A DNA stretch of 64,000 nucleotides from Sphingobacterium thalpophilum. GTDB taxonomy: Bacteria; Bacteroidota; Bacteroidia; Sphingobacteriales; Sphingobacteriaceae. Shown here piece by piece: positions 62,104-64,000 of the stretch (within the stretch, counting starts at the first letter, position 1; every line of letters starts with the position of its first letter). The translations under genes were made by a program, and so were the position numbers. The notes beneath the pieces were generated by a model. It was not told the origin of the DNA and made no database searches. It saw only the letters and a program-made list of their open reading frames with translations. Location: assembly GCA_945868825.1 (NCBI GenBank), contig CAMBMM010000001.1:248001-312000 (forward strand). Reading direction: 5' to 3'.

Positions 62104-62553
62104 TTAACGTTTCATTGCCCGATCTATCTCTATCTTAGAGTCGCGATCTTTTAGCGTTTCACGTTTATCGTAAATCTTTTTGCCCTGAGCCAATCCAATA
62201 AGCACTTTGGCAAATCCGCGATTGTTTACAAATATATTGAGAGGGATAATGGTAAAGCCTTTTTCTTCTGTTTTGGCTTTAAGTTTTGCTATTTCCTTTT
62301 TATTGAGCAATAAAATACGGTCTCTTTTGGCCTCGTGGTTGTAAAAAGAACCATGAGAATATTCGGCAATATGCATATTACGGATATACAATTGCTTGTT
62401 CAAAAAGGCACAAAAAGCATCGTTAATATTCGCTTTTCCATCACGAATAGATTTAATTTCGGTACCCAGCAACTGTACGCCAGCCGTAAACTCTTCGAGT
62501 ATGTGATACTCAAAGTAGGCTTTTTTATTCCGAATGTTTAAATCAGTGCTCAT
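62104..62553 (-). CDS. smpB: SsrA-binding protein SmpB
   Basis: The 149-residue RNA-binding protein carries tmRNA to stalled ribosomes. The OB-fold start NIRNKKAYFEYHILEEFTAG with GTEIKSIRDGKANI is diagnostic, as are the RNA-contacting HEAKRDRILLLNKKEI and the C-terminal tail GKKIYDKRETLKDRDSKIEI, which enters the mRNA channel. Length is normal. Its RNA partner, ssrA, is 31 kb away at 30922-31286. Confidence 0.96.
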   Translation of the reverse strand: MSTDLNIRNKKAYFEYHILEEFTAGVQLLGTEIKSIRDGKANINDAFCAFLNKQLYIRNMHIAEYSHGSFYNHEAKRDRILLLNKKEIAKLKAKTEEKGFTIIPLNIFVNNRGFAKVLIGLAQGKKIYDKRETLKDRDSKIEIDRAMKR

Positions 62554-62595
62554 GCCACAAATTTCGTGTTTATATCTGAATTTTAGGCTTTCCGC

Positions 62596-64000
62596 TTAAT
62601 TAATAATGAGGACAGGTATTTTTACTTGGTGGCGTACCTTATTTACGGTGGTACCAAACAATATATCTTTTATGTTTCGGTGGCCGTGGGCACCCATTAC
62701 CAACAAATCAAAGGCTTGGCTGTTTACAATTTGCACAATGGCGGTGGCAGCTGTTCCATAGCCCACTTTGATTTCAACTGTATAACCAAGGGTAATTAAA
62801 TTATCCTGATACTTTTTTAGATTCTCCATGTCTAAGCTTGTTTCCAAATCCATGACCTCATCGCCATGATAACGGGCACCGGCTGTTTCAACTACATGAA
62901 TTAAGGTGTAATGGGCTTTTTTACCACCTTGTAAAATGGCATGTTGTATGGTATTAATATCCTTAGCAGTAAAACCAATGGTTATACCAATATGACTATA
63001 GCTAGCTGGCTTATGTTCAGAAAAGGCAATTGCTTCTCCGTGTGGTAGGTTCGTTTTCTCTGCGAAACTATGTAGTAGCGGGTAAACTAAGATGTAAATA
63101 AGTAAACCAGCAATACTCACCGCTGCTGGAATTACCAAGCCATAAACCCACCAGGTATGCCCAGTACTTTGCAGCCAGGTATAAATCTCTTCCAGCACCA
63201 GTTTTGCATTTAAGCTAATGATAATGCCAGCGCTTAACCATGCTAGCACCTTCACCCAAGTTTTAATGGCGAAATTTCCCATTAATTTTTTGTTTGATGT
63301 GAAGTGAATAAGCGGAATTACGGCAAAGCCCAATTGTAAACTCAAAACTACCTGGCTAAATATGAGTAGTTTACCTAAAGCGCTTTCTCCGAAATAAAGG
63401 ATGGTGATAAAGGCAGGTATAATGGCTAATAGGCGGGTAAGCAGGCGTCTAATCCAAGGTTGAATGCGCAGGTTTAGATGGCCCTCCATTACAATTTGTC
63501 CGGCTAAGGTACCGGTGATGGTAGAACTTTGCCCGGCAGCAATTAAGGCAATAGCGAAAAGCGTAGGCGCCAAACTTCCAAATATATCGTTCAACAAACG
63601 GTGCGCATCCTGAATTTCGGCAACTTGGTATAAGCCATTTTTATAAAAGGCAGTGGCAGCTAAAATTAGAATGGCTGCGTTTACGAAAAATGCCAAGTTT
63701 AACGCAATGGTAGTATCCCAAAGGTTATACTTTAAAGCTTCTTTTAGCCCCGAATCTGTTTTTTCGATGCGCCTAGTTTGTACCAAAGACGAGTGTAAGT
63801 ATAAATTGTGGGGCATTACCGTGGCGCCAATAATCCCTATAGCAATATATAGGGCGCTTCCCGAAAGCATGCTTGGCTTAAAAGCCTCTAAAATTTCTAA
63901 ACCTGATGGTTTTGCAATAAACATTTCCAATAAAAAGGCAGCTCCAATCACAAAAACCATCGAAATAATAAAACCTTCCATAATTCTGATGCCTTTGTGC
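62596..64000 (-). CDS. NRAMP-family metal transporter fused to a universal stress domain (5' end outside window)
   Basis: The frame remains open to the right edge, so the N-terminus (TM1 with DPGN) is missing; the ATG at 63981 is internal. The visible part has NRAMP TM6 with the metal-site MPHNLYLHS, about 8 hydrophobic segments and AAGQSSTITGTLAGQIVMEG. A C-terminal universal stress protein domain covers the last 150 residues and has the ATP-binding pattern G-x2-G-x9-GT (GAHGHRNIKDILFGT). NRAMP proteins import Mn2+ or Fe2+ with protons. The fused cytosolic domain may sense nucleotide, but that is inference. At least 468 residues are visible. It lies 42 nt upstream of smpB, on the same strand. 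Confidence 0.9.
   Translation of the reverse strand, partial: HKGIRIMEGFIISMVFVIGAAFLLEMFIAKPSGLEILEAFKPSMLSGSALYIAIGIIGATVMPHNLYLHSSLVQTRRIEKTDSGLKEALKYNLWDTTIALNLAFFVNAAILILAATAFYKNGLYQVAEIQDAHRLLNDIFGSLAPTLFAIALIAAGQSSTITGTLAGQIVMEGHLNLRIQPWIRRLLTRLLAIIPAFITILYFGESALGKLLIFSQVVLSLQLGFAVIPLIHFTSNKKLMGNFAIKTWVKVLAWLSAGIIISLNAKLVLEEIYTWLQSTGHTWWVYGLVIPAAVSIAGLLIYILVYPLLHSFAEKTNLPHGEAIAFSEHKPASYSHIGITIGFTAKDINTIQHAILQGGKKAHYTLIHVVETAGARYHGDEVMDLETSLDMENLKKYQDNLITLGYTVEIKVGYGTAATAIVQIVNSQAFDLLVMGAHGHRNIKDILFGTTVNKVRHQVKIPVLIIN

Overview
The window is chromosomal DNA of a member of the Bacteroidota. The pointers are a SusC/SusD/SusE outer-membrane starch system, three PorP/SprF genes next to proteins with type B (gliding-motility-associated) C-terminal sorting domains of the type IX secretion system, a tmRNA with the tag GENNYALAA, an alpha/beta-fused 2-oxoacid dehydrogenase E1, DUF3822 beside rsmD, and TAnnTTTG promoter elements. 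A Sphingobacteriales- or Chitinophagales-like lineage is likely, but this cannot be settled from the sequence alone. Most of the window is ordinary, tightly packed housekeeping DNA. No rRNA, CRISPR array, insertion sequence, integrase or phage gene was seen.

Layout. 1-5.5 kb: a partial SRPBCC gene, pyrE, a NUDIX hydrolase, coaD, rsmD, DUF3822, a RecD-like helicase and a DUF2911 protein. 5.8-8.4 kb: a more AT-rich pair, an SGNH esterase and a GH43 glycosidase, possibly acquired. 8.5-27.2 kb: a starch/maltodextrin locus. Its plus-strand operon encodes a SusA-like GH13, beta-phosphoglucomutase, a GH65 maltose phosphorylase, an SDR, a second GH13, an SLC45-like sugar transporter, an alpha/beta-hydrolase lipoprotein and a large GH13 lipoprotein. 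It converges on a minus-strand susC-susD-susE operon; two terminators and a multi-hairpin repeat lie between. 27.5-31.3 kb: a PorP/adhesin-like pair and the tmRNA gene. 31.3-40.4 kb: an aminotransferase, DUF1573, the E1 enzyme and a shikimate operon (S4 protein, aroB, DAHP synthase-chorismate mutase, aroA, aroC). 40.4-44 kb: proline dehydrogenase, a Tet-type efflux pump, DUF962, a HAD phosphatase and a CAT-anticodon tRNA. 44.2-53.5 kb: two further PorP/secreted-protein modules. 53.5-64 kb: rpoN, mscL, rpmH-rnpA-yidD-tsaB, DUF5723, DUF423-priA, pcm, smpB and a 5'-truncated NRAMP transporter with a universal-stress domain.

How the genes work together. SusC/D/E would bind and import maltooligosaccharides. 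The secreted or lipid-anchored GH13 enzymes would cut them. The inner-membrane transporter would take up maltose, and maltose phosphorylase with beta-phosphoglucomutase would convert it to glucose plus glucose 6-phosphate without spending ATP on the phosphorolysed half. No transcriptional regulator for this locus lies in the window.

The least ordinary region is 44.2-53.5 kb. There, two secreted proteins share an almost identical N-terminal half, as direct repeats of about 0.6 kb, but have unrelated C-termini; one carries a YadA-head-like repeat. They flank a minimal type B sorting-domain protein in the same operon as a PorP/SprF gene. This looks like a modular surface-display cassette able to reshuffle by recombination.
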